A DNA stretch of 6,822 nucleotides, from assembly GCA_045112425.1 (NCBI GenBank), contig JBGUHV010000158.1, positions 1 to 6,822 of the forward strand, given 5' to 3'. The translations under genes were made by a program, and so were the position numbers. Origin of the DNA: CAG-103 sp045112425 (lineage in GTDB: Bacteria; Bacillota; Clostridia; Oscillospirales; Oscillospiraceae). Under the pieces are notes generated by a model. That model was not told the DNA's origin and ran no database searches. It saw only the letters and a program-made list of their open reading frames with translations. Below are positions 6,708 through 6,822 of this stretch, in pieces. Each line of letters opens with the position of its first letter. Position 1 is the stretch's first letter.

Positions 6708-6728
6708 TAGGAATTAGGAATTAGGAAT
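6708..6728. repeat. Tandem heptanucleotide repeat, TAGGAAT x3
   Basis: Three exact copies of TAGGAAT lie 12 nt after the ROK stop codon. The 7-bp period equals that of the arms in the element upstream of the ROK gene, though the unit sequence differs. It may be the left arm of a similar inverted element whose right arm lies beyond the window. Confidence 0.8.
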
Positions 6729-6737
6729 TGTCCAAAT

Positions 6738-6780
6738 TTGTCATTCTGAGCGGAGCACGGAGTGCGGAGTCGAAGAATCT
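6738..6780. repeat. Arm of a TGTCATTCTGAG-type dispersed repeat, probably incomplete
   Basis: The stretch starts TTGTCATTCTGAGCGGAG and ends GTCGAAGAATCT, with a small GCAC-GGA-GTGC hairpin (6755-6765). This looks like one arm of a common bacterial intergenic palindrome, recalled from memory and not searched. Its start, TTGTCATT, matches the minus-strand start of the palindrome at the left edge of the window. The complementary arm is not seen before the window ends. The remaining bases to 6822 show no gene or clear signal. Confidence 0.55.
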
Positions 6781-6822
6781 TGGCAGGGAAGTTGGTCAGA
6801 GGCTGTCTGTTCTCTTTCGCTG

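Overview
The window is GC-rich in its coding parts. It has strong Shine-Dalgarno sequences, a secreted protein with S-layer homology (SLH) repeats, and several intergenic palindromic repeats ending in TGTCATT. Together these suggest a Gram-positive gut-type Clostridium of the Oscillospirales/Ruminococcaceae kind. That placement rests on pattern recognition only; no phylogenetic marker is present.

Layout, left to right, with all four genes on the + strand. (1) Positions 1-124 hold a palindromic intergenic repeat that can fold into a four-way junction; it is probably cut by the window edge. (2) Positions 216-1670 encode a secreted SLH-repeat protein with a His/Cys-containing repeat region in the middle. 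It has a possible extended -10 promoter upstream and a strong hairpin terminator at 1713-1745. (3) A good sigma-70-type promoter (TTGACT, 17 nt, TAAAAT) at 1769-1797 precedes a two-gene polyphosphate operon. Its genes are a two-domain PPK2-family polyphosphate:AMP phosphotransferase (1871-3349) and polyphosphate kinase PPK1 (3358-5565). They are 8 nt apart, and the ppk1 ribosome binding site overlaps the upstream stop codon. (4) The gap at 5566-5736 is almost filled by an imperfect inverted repeat whose arms are 7-bp tandem repeats. (5) Positions 5737-6696 encode a ROK-family sugar kinase with an intact zinc motif. (6) The right edge carries another heptanucleotide tandem repeat and one arm of a TGTCATTCTGAG-type repeat that runs towards the window end.

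How the genes work together: PPK1 reversibly makes polyphosphate from ATP, and the two-domain PPK2 enzyme uses polyphosphate to turn AMP into ADP. Expressed together they form a phosphate and energy storage module that can recharge AMP. The ROK kinase lies just downstream but behind the repeat element. Some ROK glucokinases use polyphosphate, so a link is possible, but its motifs look like the ordinary ATP-dependent zinc type. The SLH gene is a separate transcription unit with no evident link to polyphosphate.

I see no strong case for an entirely new system. The most unusual content is the set of intergenic repeats, namely the cruciform-like element and the inverted heptad element. The degenerate SLH/His-Cys architecture of the first gene is the next most unusual.
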